Positions 1 through 5,966 of a stretch of DNA of 6,074 nt are shown piece after piece. Positions within the stretch are counted from its first letter, which is position 1, and each line of letters starts with the position of its first letter. The DNA comes from CADEFQ01 sp035342635 (GTDB lineage: Bacteria; Pseudomonadota; Gammaproteobacteria; Steroidobacterales; Steroidobacteraceae): positions 1-6,074 of the forward strand of contig DAOQXO010000121.1 of assembly GCA_035342635.1 (NCBI GenBank), read 5' to 3'. The translations under genes and the position numbers were made by a program. The notes beneath the pieces were generated by a model. That model was given only the letters and a program-made list of their open reading frames with translations, made no database searches and was not told where the DNA came from.

Positions 1-1321
1 AGCGCTGCTTGAAATCCTCCGGCGTCAGCTGGTGCCGGGCGAGCAGCTTGTAGAAATCGGTGCGATTGCGTTTCGCGAGGCGGGCCGCCTGCGAGACGTT
101 GCCCCCCGTGATCTGCAGGATCTGCGACAGGTAGCTGCGCGTGAATTCGTCGCGCGCCTCGTCGAACGACACCATGCGTCCCGGTGAGCCGCCGAGCGAC
201 TGCTGCACGAGTTCGACCGGGATGATGGGAGTCTGTGACAGCGCCACGTTCTGGCGCACGACATTGGCGAGCTGGCGCACGTTGCCGGGCCACTCGGCGG
301 TCGCGAGCAGCTCGACGGCTTCGGGCGCGTAGATCTTGCGGTTGCCGGTCTCGGCGGACAGGCGCGCGAGAAAGTGCGCGACGAGCAGCGGGATGTCCTC
401 GCGGCGGCGCGCGAGCGGTGGCATCTCGATGTGCACCACATTCAGGCGGTAGAAGAGGTCTTCGCGAAAGCTTCCGGCGGCGACCAGCGCCTGCAGGTCG
501 CGTGCGGTGGTCGCGATGACCCGCACGTTGGGGGAGTCGCTGCCACCGTTCTGCGTCGGGCTGTCCGGCAGGAAGCGCAGCAGCTTCACCTGCAGCGCCG
601 CGGGCAGTTCGGCGATCTCGTCGAGCAGCAGCGTGCCGCCTTCGGCGGCGCGCAGCGCGCCGCCCTCGCCGAAGAGCTCCCCGTCGAGCGCGGCTTCGTC
701 GGTGCCGCTGCAACCCACGGCCACGAAGGGCTTGTTCCGTCTCGGGCTCGCCTTGTGGATCGCACCCGCGAGCAATTCCTTGCCGGTGCCACTCTCGCCG
801 GAGATCAGCACCCGGGCATCGGTGCCGGCCACCATGTGGGCCTGGGCGAGCTTCTCCTCCATCAGCGCGCTGCGGGTCACGATCTCGGTGCGCCAGTCCT
901 CGTCCGAACTCGCGAACCCCGAAATGCGCAGCGCCTTCTGCACGTGATCGAGCAGCTCCTGCTTGTCGACGGGCTTGGTGAGGAAGCCGAACGCGCCCAT
1001 CTGTGTCGCCTGCACGGCATCGGGAATCGTGCCGTGGGCGGTGAGCAGGAACACCTTGAGGCCGGGCCAGCGGCTCTGCAGTTCCTTCAGCAGGCCGATG
1101 CCGTCCATCTGGTCCATGCGCAGGTCGGTGATCACGAGATCCGGGCGGAAGCGGCTGGCCGCCGCGACCGCGGCGACGCCATTCTCGACGGCCTCGACGT
1201 CGTAGTTTTCGGCGCGTAGGCGGATAGTCAGCAGGCGCAGCAGGCCCGGATCGTCGTCGACGACGAGAATGCGGGCCTTGCGCTTCCCGGATGTGGCGTC
1301 GTGGCGTGCGGGCTGGTTCAT
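1..1321 (-). CDS. glrR: GlrR/QseF-type response regulator lacking the GAFTGA motif (3' end off the window)
   Basis: DNA-binding response regulator, the expected phosphorylation target of the GlrK kinase encoded two genes upstream. 440 residues are visible from ATG at 1321; E. coli GlrR, as I recall it, has about 444, so the stop should lie just past base 1. The receiver domain (about 17-130) has acidic D22-D24, phospho-acceptor D66, T94 and K116. The AAA+ domain (about 145-375) has Walker A GESGTGKE (175-182), Walker B LLLDE (231-235), arginine-finger region FREDLFYRLN (285-294) and WPGNVRQL (344-351). The C-terminal helix-turn-helix (about 405-437) has GNVSQAARLAKRNRTDFYK and closely resembles E. 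coli GlrR. Oddly, ELFG (215-218) is followed after only EGGALR by AAEGGTL, so about 12 residues including GAFTGA are absent. The usual Asn of the I/LNC motif is G203. The start overlaps the upstream stop (ATGA, 1318-1321). Family assignment is strong; sigma-54 dependence is doubtful. Confidence 0.95.
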   Translation of the reverse strand, partial: MNQPARHDATSGKRKARILVVDDDPGLLRLLTIRLRAENYDVEAVENGVAAVAAASRFRPDLVITDLRMDQMDGIGLLKELQSRWPGLKVFLLTAHGTIPDAVQATQMGAFGFLTKPVDKQELLDHVQKALRISGFASSDEDWRTEIVTRSALMEEKLAQAHMVAGTDARVLISGESGTGKELLAGAIHKASPRRNKPFVAVGCSGTDEAALDGELFGEGGALRAAEGGTLLLDEIAELPAALQVKLLRFLPDSPTQNGGSDSPNVRVIATTARDLQALVAAGSFREDLFYRLNVVHIEMPPLARRREDIPLLVAHFLARLSAETGNRKIYAPEAVELLATAEWPGNVRQLANVVRQNVALSQTPIIPVELVQQSLGGSPGRMVSFDEARDEFTRSYLSQILQITGGNVSQAARLAKRNRTDFYKLLARHQLTPEDFKQR

Positions 1322-1941
1322 GGCGTGCGTCCTTCGGTCTGGGGCTTGCGTTCGGTGATGCTGCGTTCGATGTCGGCGATGGCATCGAGCTTCTTGTTCG
1401 CGTCCTCGAGCTCGCGGCGCAGGCGCGCGTTCTCGTCGATCTCGGCCTGCAGTCGCCGGCTCGTCGTGGTGTTGCGCTCGCGACGCGCGCGGTCCACTTC
1501 AGCCTGCAGTCGACGGTTCTCGGCAGCGAGCAGCGACTGGCGCTCGAGCTGCGAGAGTTCGAGCCGGGCGAGCGAGCGCTCGGCCGGGACCAGCGATTCG
1601 GGAGTTGCGGTCAGCTCGCGCAGGAGCCGTTCGGCCTCGGCGGTGTCGGTCGAGGCGTGTCCGGGCGTCGCGAGCACGAGGGCGTAGCGCAGCTGATGGC
1701 TCGGAGTGGGCGCTTCCTCGAAGTCGCGGCGGGCGGCGGCGACGATTTCGGCCTGCTCGGCGGGCCGGCTTGCGAGCAGCCGCTGCAGGACTTCGAGGTG
1801 CGCGCCCACCATCATGGCCTGTGTCTGGGCGCGATCGACCACCGGCTCGGGCGGGGCGCTGGTACCCATGCCACCCATGACGCCGCAGCCCGCGAGGACG
1901 AGCGCGCCCATGCTGCAAGCCAATGCTGCGCTACGCCGCAT
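1318..1941 (-). CDS. qseG: QseG/YfhG-like outer-membrane lipoprotein
   Basis: Predicted lipoprotein of 207 residues, in the place held by qseG between glrK and glrR in enterobacteria, where QseG is an outer-membrane partner of the sensor kinase. The N-terminus is MRR, a hydrophobic stretch (5-17) and lipobox LAGC with lipidated C19. G20 at +2 is compatible with outer-membrane sorting. A short Gly/Met/Pro-rich linker follows, then an alpha-helical region (about 36-110) and a charged coiled coil (about 118-198) rich in Leu, Glu and Arg with repeated RRLQAE. The end, KLDAIADIERSITERKP, resembles the C-terminus of YfhG proteins as I remember them. The frame is open upstream to 2043, but the ATG at 1941 is preferred because it starts the signal peptide and has GGAG seven bases before it. 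It overlaps glrK by 11 bases and glrR by 4. The assignment rests mainly on context and architecture. Confidence 0.85.
   Translation of the reverse strand: MRRSAALACSMGALVLAGCGVMGGMGTSAPPEPVVDRAQTQAMMVGAHLEVLQRLLASRPAEQAEIVAAARRDFEEAPTPSHQLRYALVLATPGHASTDTAEAERLLRELTATPESLVPAERSLARLELSQLERQSLLAAENRRLQAEVDRARRERNTTTSRRLQAEIDENARLRRELEDANKKLDAIADIERSITERKPQTEGRTP
1330..1334 (-). promoter_or_regulatory. Shine-Dalgarno of glrR
   Basis: AAGGA on the minus strand, eight bases before the ATG at 1321. It lies inside the last codons of the qseG-like gene. It supports the chosen glrR start and fits re-initiation or coupling across the ATGA overlap. Confidence 0.8.
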
Positions 1942-3397
1942 GGGCCTGCTCCGCGTGTTCCGCGGCGATCGCGCGCTTCGGCAGGCGCACACAGAAATGC
2001 GCGCCCGGGTATTCGCCGTCGACGATCTCGATCGTGCCGCCATGCGCGTTGACGAACTCGAGCACGACGGAAAGCCCGATGCCTGTGCCCTTCACATGTC
2101 CGCCAGGAGCGACCCGGCCCGTGTAGAAGGCGTCGAATATGCGCGCGCGCTCATCGGGCGTGATGCCGACGCCGCTGTCCGCGACATCGAGCTGCCAGTT
2201 GTCGTCGTGGTCCCTCGCGTGCAGGTGGATCGCGCCACCCTTGGGCGAGTACTTGATCGCATTGGAGAGCAGGTTCTCGAGGATCAGGCGCAGCTTGCCG
2301 CGATCGGCGAGCAGGACCAGGTCGTCGATCTTCACGTCGAGCCGCACGCGCTGTGACAGCAGGGTCAGCTGCTGGTTCTCGAGCACCTGCTTGACGAGCG
2401 GGCGCAAGCGGAATTCGCTGACGTCGAGCGTCGCGCTCTGGCTCTGCCAGGCGCTGAAGGACAACAGGTTCTCGATCAGCCGCTGCAGCTTGATGCCGTT
2501 GTCCCGCAATATCGCCGTAACCTCGCGTTGTCCGCTGTCGAGTTCACCGACCGCGCCGTCCATCAGGAGTTCCGTGCCCTCGCGGATATTGGCGAGCGGC
2601 GTCTTGAGCTCATGGGACATGTGGCGCAGGAACCGGTTGCGCTCCTGCGCGAGATCGAGCAGACGCTGGCGCAGCCATTCGAGCTGGTGCCCGAGGCGCT
2701 CGAGGTCGCGCGGACCGGAAACGGCGATCGGGTTGGTGAACGCGCCGCGGCCGAGCTCGCTGATCGCGCGGTCGATCTGCCGCAGCGGTCGGCCGATCGA
2801 CAGCGTGAGCGCCAGGATCGCGATCAGCGACAGTGGCACGAGCAGCGAGCTCTGCACCAGCAGTCGACGCTGGGCGCGAACCGTCTGCTCGCGCAACTGC
2901 GTCAGTTCGGCGTCGATCTGCGCGTTGCCGTTCTCGGCGATGCGGGCGGCGGCGACCTGCATGCCCTCGAGCAGGGCGAGCAGCGCCGCGAAATCGGTCT
3001 CGGCCGGCGAGGGCGCTGCGAGCACGGTGCGCAGCTGCGCCTGCGAGGCGCCGAGGTCGCCCAGCGCGGCGAGCGCCTCGGGGCTGTGCAGGTGGCGCTC
3101 GAGTTCGCCGCGGATGGCGGTCAATCGCGCCTCGCCGCGGGCGATCGATTCGATCACGGTCGGGTCGCGCAGCACCTGGTAGATGCGCGTGCTGCGCTCG
3201 ACCGCCGCGATCTCGGCGAACAGTTCCTGGCTCGCGCGGGTGGCGCGCACGCCCTCGACCACGAGCTTTTCGCTGGTGGCGGCGATCTGGCGCATCTGCA
3301 GGGCCGCGTTCAGCACGGCCACGAGGAGCGGCACCGCGATGAGGGCGAGGCCGAGCAGCATGAGTCCGGACAGGGATTGGGGGCGCGCCCAACGCAT
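1931..3397 (-). CDS. glrK: GlrK/QseE-type sensor histidine kinase
   Basis: Inner-membrane histidine kinase of 488 residues (E. coli GlrK is about 475), expected to autophosphorylate and pass phosphate to GlrR. Membrane segment 1 (about 11-33) and membrane segment 2 (about 179-201) flank a helical periplasmic sensor region of about 145 residues. A HAMP linker follows (about 202-254). The H-box RFLRHMSHELKTPLANIREG has phospho-acceptor H262 and is nearly identical to E. coli GlrK here. The ATPase domain has N-box LILENLLSNA (N375/N379), G1 DSGVG (407-411), F-box FDAFY and G2 GTGIGL (437-442), all intact. The C-terminus ends in an Ala/His/Glu-rich tail whose codons contain the next gene's ribosome site. 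The start follows the galE stop by 22 bases. No Shine-Dalgarno is visible, but TAGAAT sits six bases before ATG, suggesting a leaderless transcript. The periplasmic ligand is unknown. Confidence 0.93.
   Translation of the reverse strand: MRWARPQSLSGLMLLGLALIAVPLLVAVLNAALQMRQIAATSEKLVVEGVRATRASQELFAEIAAVERSTRIYQVLRDPTVIESIARGEARLTAIRGELERHLHSPEALAALGDLGASQAQLRTVLAAPSPAETDFAALLALLEGMQVAAARIAENGNAQIDAELTQLREQTVRAQRRLLVQSSLLVPLSLIAILALTLSIGRPLRQIDRAISELGRGAFTNPIAVSGPRDLERLGHQLEWLRQRLLDLAQERNRFLRHMSHELKTPLANIREGTELLMDGAVGELDSGQREVTAILRDNGIKLQRLIENLLSFSAWQSQSATLDVSEFRLRPLVKQVLENQQLTLLSQRVRLDVKIDDLVLLADRGKLRLILENLLSNAIKYSPKGGAIHLHARDHDDNWQLDVADSGVGITPDERARIFDAFYTGRVAPGGHVKGTGIGLSVVLEFVNAHGGTIEIVDGEYPGAHFCVRLPKRAIAAEHAEQAHAA
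1949..1952 (-). promoter_or_regulatory. Shine-Dalgarno of the qseG-like gene
   Basis: GGAG on the minus strand, seven bases before the ATG at 1941 and within the last codons of glrK. It decides the start in favour of 1941 over the open frame further upstream. Confidence 0.75.
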
Positions 3398-3403
3398 CCG
3401 GAC

Positions 3404-3409
3404 ATTCTA
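3404..3409 (-). promoter_or_regulatory. Putative -10 element of a leaderless glrK promoter
   Basis: TAGAAT on the minus strand matches the TATAAT consensus at five of six positions. It lies exactly six bases before the glrK ATG (3397), so transcription would begin at or next to the A of ATG. It is in the 22-base galE-glrK gap. No convincing -35 hexamer is visible at 16-18 bases spacing. The same arrangement precedes srkA. It would let glrK be expressed independently of galE. Confidence 0.5.
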
Positions 3410-3419
3410 GAGCATGGGC

Positions 3420-4415
3420 TCAGGCCCAGGGTGTCCGCGCGAGGCGACGCTCCCATTCGAGGGTCGTGCGCACGATGGTGTCGAGGTCGTCGAGTGCCGG
3501 GCGCCAGCCGAGCAGATCGTGGATGCGATCCGCGCGGGCGATCAGCTGCGGCGGGTCACCGGCGCGGCGGGGTTCCTCGCGTATGACCAGCGCGGTGCCG
3601 GCAACCCGCGCGACGCTCGCCAGCACTTCCCGCACGCTGAAGCCGTGGCCGTAACCGCAGTTCAGAGTCGCCGAGGCGCCCCCGGCGCGCAGGTAGTCGA
3701 GCGCATCGAGGTGGGCCTGCGCGAGGTCCTGGACATGGATGTAGTCGCGGATGCCGGTGCCATCGGGAGTGGGGTAGTCGGTGCCGTAGATCGACACGTG
3801 CGGACGCTTGCCGACCGCGGCCTCGCAGGCCACCTTGACGAGCAGCGTGGCCTTGCGGGTCGACTGGCCGATGCGTCCGCGTGGATCGGAGCCCGCCACG
3901 TTGAAATAGCGCAGCGCCACATGCCGCAGCGGCGTCGCCGCGGACAGGTCGCGCAGCATCCATTCGGACATCAGCTTGGAGGTGCCGTAGGGGTTGATCG
4001 GCACGGTGGGGGTGGACTCGTCCGCATAGACGCCGGCGGGCATGCCATACACCGCCGCGGTCGAGGAGAACACGAACTGCCCGATACCGGCGTGCGAGCA
4101 GGTCTCGAGCAGCGCACGCGTCGCGCAGGTGTTGTTGCGGTAGTACTTGAGCGGGTCGTCGACCGATTCCGGCACGATGGTATGGGCAGCGAAGTGCATC
4201 ACCGTGTCGACTTCGTGCTCACGCAGCACCCGCTCGACGAGTGCGGCATCGCCGACATCGCCGACGACGAGCGGCGCATCGAGGACCGCTTCGCGAAATC
4301 CCGTCGACAGGTCGTCGAGCACCACGACGCGCTCGCCGCGCTCGCGCAGCAGCAGCGTGGTGTGGCTACCGATGTATCCGGCGCCGCCTGTGACTAGAAT
4401 CCCTCGATGTCCCAT
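3420..4415 (-). CDS. galE: UDP-glucose 4-epimerase
   Basis: Cytoplasmic NAD-dependent epimerase interconverting UDP-glucose and UDP-galactose, supplying precursors for surface polysaccharide. It is 331 residues, a normal length for a short-chain dehydrogenase-type GalE. The Rossmann motif GGAGYIGSH is at 10-18, and VVLDDLSTG at 31-39 follows beta strand 2. FVFSSTAAVYG (114-124) carries the catalytic Ser/Thr. Y143 and K147 form the YxxxK pair. YGTDYPTPDGTGIRDYIHV (210-228) is a GalE hallmark. AAHTIVPESV (76-85) resembles the GalE/ExoB branch of proteobacteria. The ATG at 4415 is chosen because it leads directly into the Rossmann strand. The long open frame extending to 5555 is antisense to srkA and not part of the gene. 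GGAG lies ten bases upstream of the ATG. The start overlaps the divergent srkA start by nine bases. Activity on N-acetylated sugars cannot be judged from sequence alone. Confidence 0.95.
   Translation of the reverse strand: MGHRGILVTGGAGYIGSHTTLLLRERGERVVVLDDLSTGFREAVLDAPLVVGDVGDAALVERVLREHEVDTVMHFAAHTIVPESVDDPLKYYRNNTCATRALLETCSHAGIGQFVFSSTAAVYGMPAGVYADESTPTVPINPYGTSKLMSEWMLRDLSAATPLRHVALRYFNVAGSDPRGRIGQSTRKATLLVKVACEAAVGKRPHVSIYGTDYPTPDGTGIRDYIHVQDLAQAHLDALDYLRAGGASATLNCGYGHGFSVREVLASVARVAGTALVIREEPRRAGDPPQLIARADRIHDLLGWRPALDDLDTIVRTTLEWERRLARTPWA
4395..4400 (+). promoter_or_regulatory. Putative -10 element of a leaderless srkA promoter
   Basis: TAGAAT on the plus strand, followed by ccctcg and then the srkA ATG at 4407. 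The start point would be the A of ATG. No Shine-Dalgarno is present before the ATG and no good -35 is seen. The element lies inside galE codons 6-7 (Ile-Leu), written ATT CTA. In this GC-rich sequence ATC CTG would be expected, and that would destroy the hexamer. The codon choice therefore supports a retained promoter function. Confidence 0.55.
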
Positions 4416-5393
4416 GATGTGCTCACTCCGTTCGCCGGCCTGACACCCGACCTCGTGCTCGATGCGGTGAGCGCGCTGGGCGTCGAAGTCGATGGCCGGC
4501 TGTTCGCGCTCAACAGCTACGAGAACCGCGTGTACCGCGTGGGCACCTCGCAGGGTGCTCCGCTGGTGGCGAAATTCTACCGGGCACGGCGCTGGAGCGA
4601 CGAGCAGATTGTCGAGGAACATGAATTCGCGCACGAACTGGCTGCGCGCGACCTCGCCGTGGCGGTGCCGCTCGAGTTTGCGGGGCGCACACTGCTGTTC
4701 CATGAAGGTTTCAGGTTCGCGCTCTTCCCGTGGCTCGGCGGTCGCGGTGCCGAACTCGACAGCGACAGCGACTTCGCGCTGCTTGGGCGCACGCTCGCGC
4801 GGTTGCACGCGGTCGGCGCGGTCCGCCGCTTCCATTCGCGGCCGGCGCTGACCCTCGAGCGGCTCGGCTATGCGGCGCAGGAGCAGGTCCTCTCGAGCGG
4901 TTTCGTGCCCGACGAGCTCGTGAACCGCTATGCCGAAGTGTCCGACGAACTGCTGGGTGCGATCGAGCGCGAGTGGGACTCGGTCGGCGAGACGAACATC
5001 ATCCGCCTGCATGGCGATTGCCATCTCGGCAACCTGCTGTGGGGCGAGCGCGGGCCGGTATTCGTCGACCTCGATGACTGCATGTCGGGCCCGGCCGTGC
5101 AGGACCTGTGGATGCTGCTGCCGGGCGGGTCCGACATGCGCCGGGCCTGGGAGGCCATGGCCGCGGGTTATGCCGAATTCGCGGACTTCGATTATCGCGA
5201 ACTGCGTCTCGTCGAACCGCTCCGTGCCCTGCGCATGATCCACCACACGGGATGGCTCGCGCAGCGCTGGGATGACCCGGCCTTTCCGCGGGCCTTCCCA
5301 TGGTTCGGCGAGCGGCGCTACTGGGAGCAGCACATCCTCGACCTGCTCGAGCAGCGGGCGGCAATCGACGAGCCGCCGCTGCTGGCCTTGTGA
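4407..5393 (+). CDS. srkA: SrkA/YihE-family stress response protein kinase
   Basis: Cytoplasmic Ser/Thr protein kinase of the aminoglycoside-phosphotransferase fold. E. coli SrkA is linked to envelope stress and to countering stress-induced cell death. It is 328 residues, the family's normal length, and aligns with E. coli SrkA from end to end by eye. Shared blocks are LNSYENRVY (35-43), VAKFYRARRW with nucleotide-binding K56, EEHEFA (70-75), catalytic loop LHGDCHLGN (201-209; D204 catalytic, N209 metal), VFVDLDD (218-224; metal D221), GPAVQDLWMLL (228-238), PLRALRM (271-277), and WDDPAFPRAFPWF (288-300). The ATG at 4407 is supported because the N-terminus LTPDLVLDAV matches the family N-terminus and no in-frame alternative ATG lies close downstream. 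The start overlaps galE's start on the other strand. A small lipoprotein gene follows after 30 bases. The substrate is not evident. Confidence 0.95.
   Translation: MSHDVLTPFAGLTPDLVLDAVSALGVEVDGRLFALNSYENRVYRVGTSQGAPLVAKFYRARRWSDEQIVEEHEFAHELAARDLAVAVPLEFAGRTLLFHEGFRFALFPWLGGRGAELDSDSDFALLGRTLARLHAVGAVRRFHSRPALTLERLGYAAQEQVLSSGFVPDELVNRYAEVSDELLGAIEREWDSVGETNIIRLHGDCHLGNLLWGERGPVFVDLDDCMSGPAVQDLWMLLPGGSDMRRAWEAMAAGYAEFADFDYRELRLVEPLRALRMIHHTGWLAQRWDDPAFPRAFPWFGERRYWEQHILDLLEQRAAIDEPPLLAL
4426..4429 (-). promoter_or_regulatory. Possible Shine-Dalgarno of galE
   Basis: GGAG on the minus strand, ten bases before the galE ATG at 4415, which is a long but tolerable spacing. It lies within srkA codons 7-8, so the galE leader must be transcribed from inside srkA. 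No AT-rich -10 for galE is evident in the next 50 bases. Confidence 0.45.
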
Positions 5394-5423
5394 TAACGTT
5401 CGCGCAGTCTTTGGGGGCGTTGG

Positions 5424-5966
5424 ATGACCTATAGATGGCTGGTTTCGCTGCTGGCGGTCGCCTGCGTCGCCGGGTGCGACTCTGCGCCCGAGAACAGCAC
5501 CGAATCGGCACCGGCTGCCCGGGCGAGCGCCCCGGCGCCGGCACTGCCGCCGCATATGGTTTCGGCGGTCGCCGGCGGCAAAGGCAATAGCAGCGTCGAC
5601 CTCAAGTTCGCACTGGTCTCACGGCCCGAGCCCGGCCGGCCGCTCGCCATCGACCTGGCCGTGATACCGCGTGAGGCGGACGTGACCGTGCGGGTCATCG
5701 TGCAGAACACCGACGGCATTGCCATCACGGCGGGCCAGGAAGTGACGATCCCGAAGGGGGCGGAACCGGGCGAGCCGGTGATCCATCGCCTGACAGTGCT
5801 GCCAGCCCGGGACGGGATCTTCTCGCTGTCGGCCGTCGCACTGGTCGATTCGGACAAGACTTCGGTGACGCGCACCTTCGCGATCCCGATCATCGTGGGC
5901 GAGGGGATCACCCCCGCCGAACTCACATCGGGCGGCGAGCCGTCCGGCGATTCCGACGCCTCGTAA
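5424..5966 (+). CDS. Hypothetical lipoprotein with Ala/Pro linker and beta-rich domain
   Basis: I do not recognise a named family. The 180-residue product starts with MTYR, a hydrophobic segment (6-16) and lipobox VAGC, giving lipidated C18. The next residue is D19, the signal that keeps lipoproteins in the inner membrane in E. coli; whether the rule holds here is unknown. A low-complexity Ala/Pro/Ser linker (about 21-44) leads to a domain (about 46-160) of alternating hydrophobic strands, such as LAIDLAVIP, VTVRVIVQN and RTFAIPIIVG, suggesting an Ig-like beta sandwich on the periplasmic side. The tail (165-180) is Gly/Ser/Asp-rich. No catalytic motif or conserved Cys pair is visible. The start is set by the signal peptide; a GGGGG tract (5413-5417) six bases before ATG may serve as a weak ribosome site. 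It lies 30 bases after srkA and may be cotranscribed with it. Confidence 0.85.
   Translation: MTYRWLVSLLAVACVAGCDSAPENSTESAPAARASAPAPALPPHMVSAVAGGKGNSSVDLKFALVSRPEPGRPLAIDLAVIPREADVTVRVIVQNTDGIAITAGQEVTIPKGAEPGEPVIHRLTVLPARDGIFSLSAVALVDSDKTSVTRTFAIPIIVGEGITPAELTSGGEPSGDSDAS

Noticed and set aside
374..1219. Plus-strand open frame of 281 codons opposite glrR
   Set aside because: It is a shadow of third-position GC bias opposite a conserved response regulator; its product has biased His/Gln/Arg composition and no recognisable motif.
1..1321. glrR as a pseudogene because of the missing segment
   Set aside because: The frame is continuous for 440 codons with receiver, Walker, arginine-finger and HTH residues intact, so an in-frame functional variant is more likely.
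1942..2043. Upstream-extended start of the qseG-like gene at 2043
   Set aside because: The added 34 residues are Arg/Ser-rich, overlap conserved glrK coding sequence and would bury the lipoprotein signal peptide. The ATG at 1941 has a good Shine-Dalgarno.
2139..3586. Long plus-strand open frames opposite glrK
   Set aside because: They are Ser/Arg- or Arg/Ala/Glu-rich antisense translations of a fully conserved kinase gene.
3414..4397. Plus-strand open frame of 327 codons opposite galE
   Set aside because: It mirrors galE in a high-GC antisense frame, with no family resemblance and no start signal.
4416..5555. Long minus-strand open frame extending galE upstream to give a protein of about 711 residues
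   Set aside because: The extension is antisense to the well-conserved srkA, has low-complexity Arg/Ala/Glu-rich composition and no domain. GalE homology begins at the ATG at 4415.
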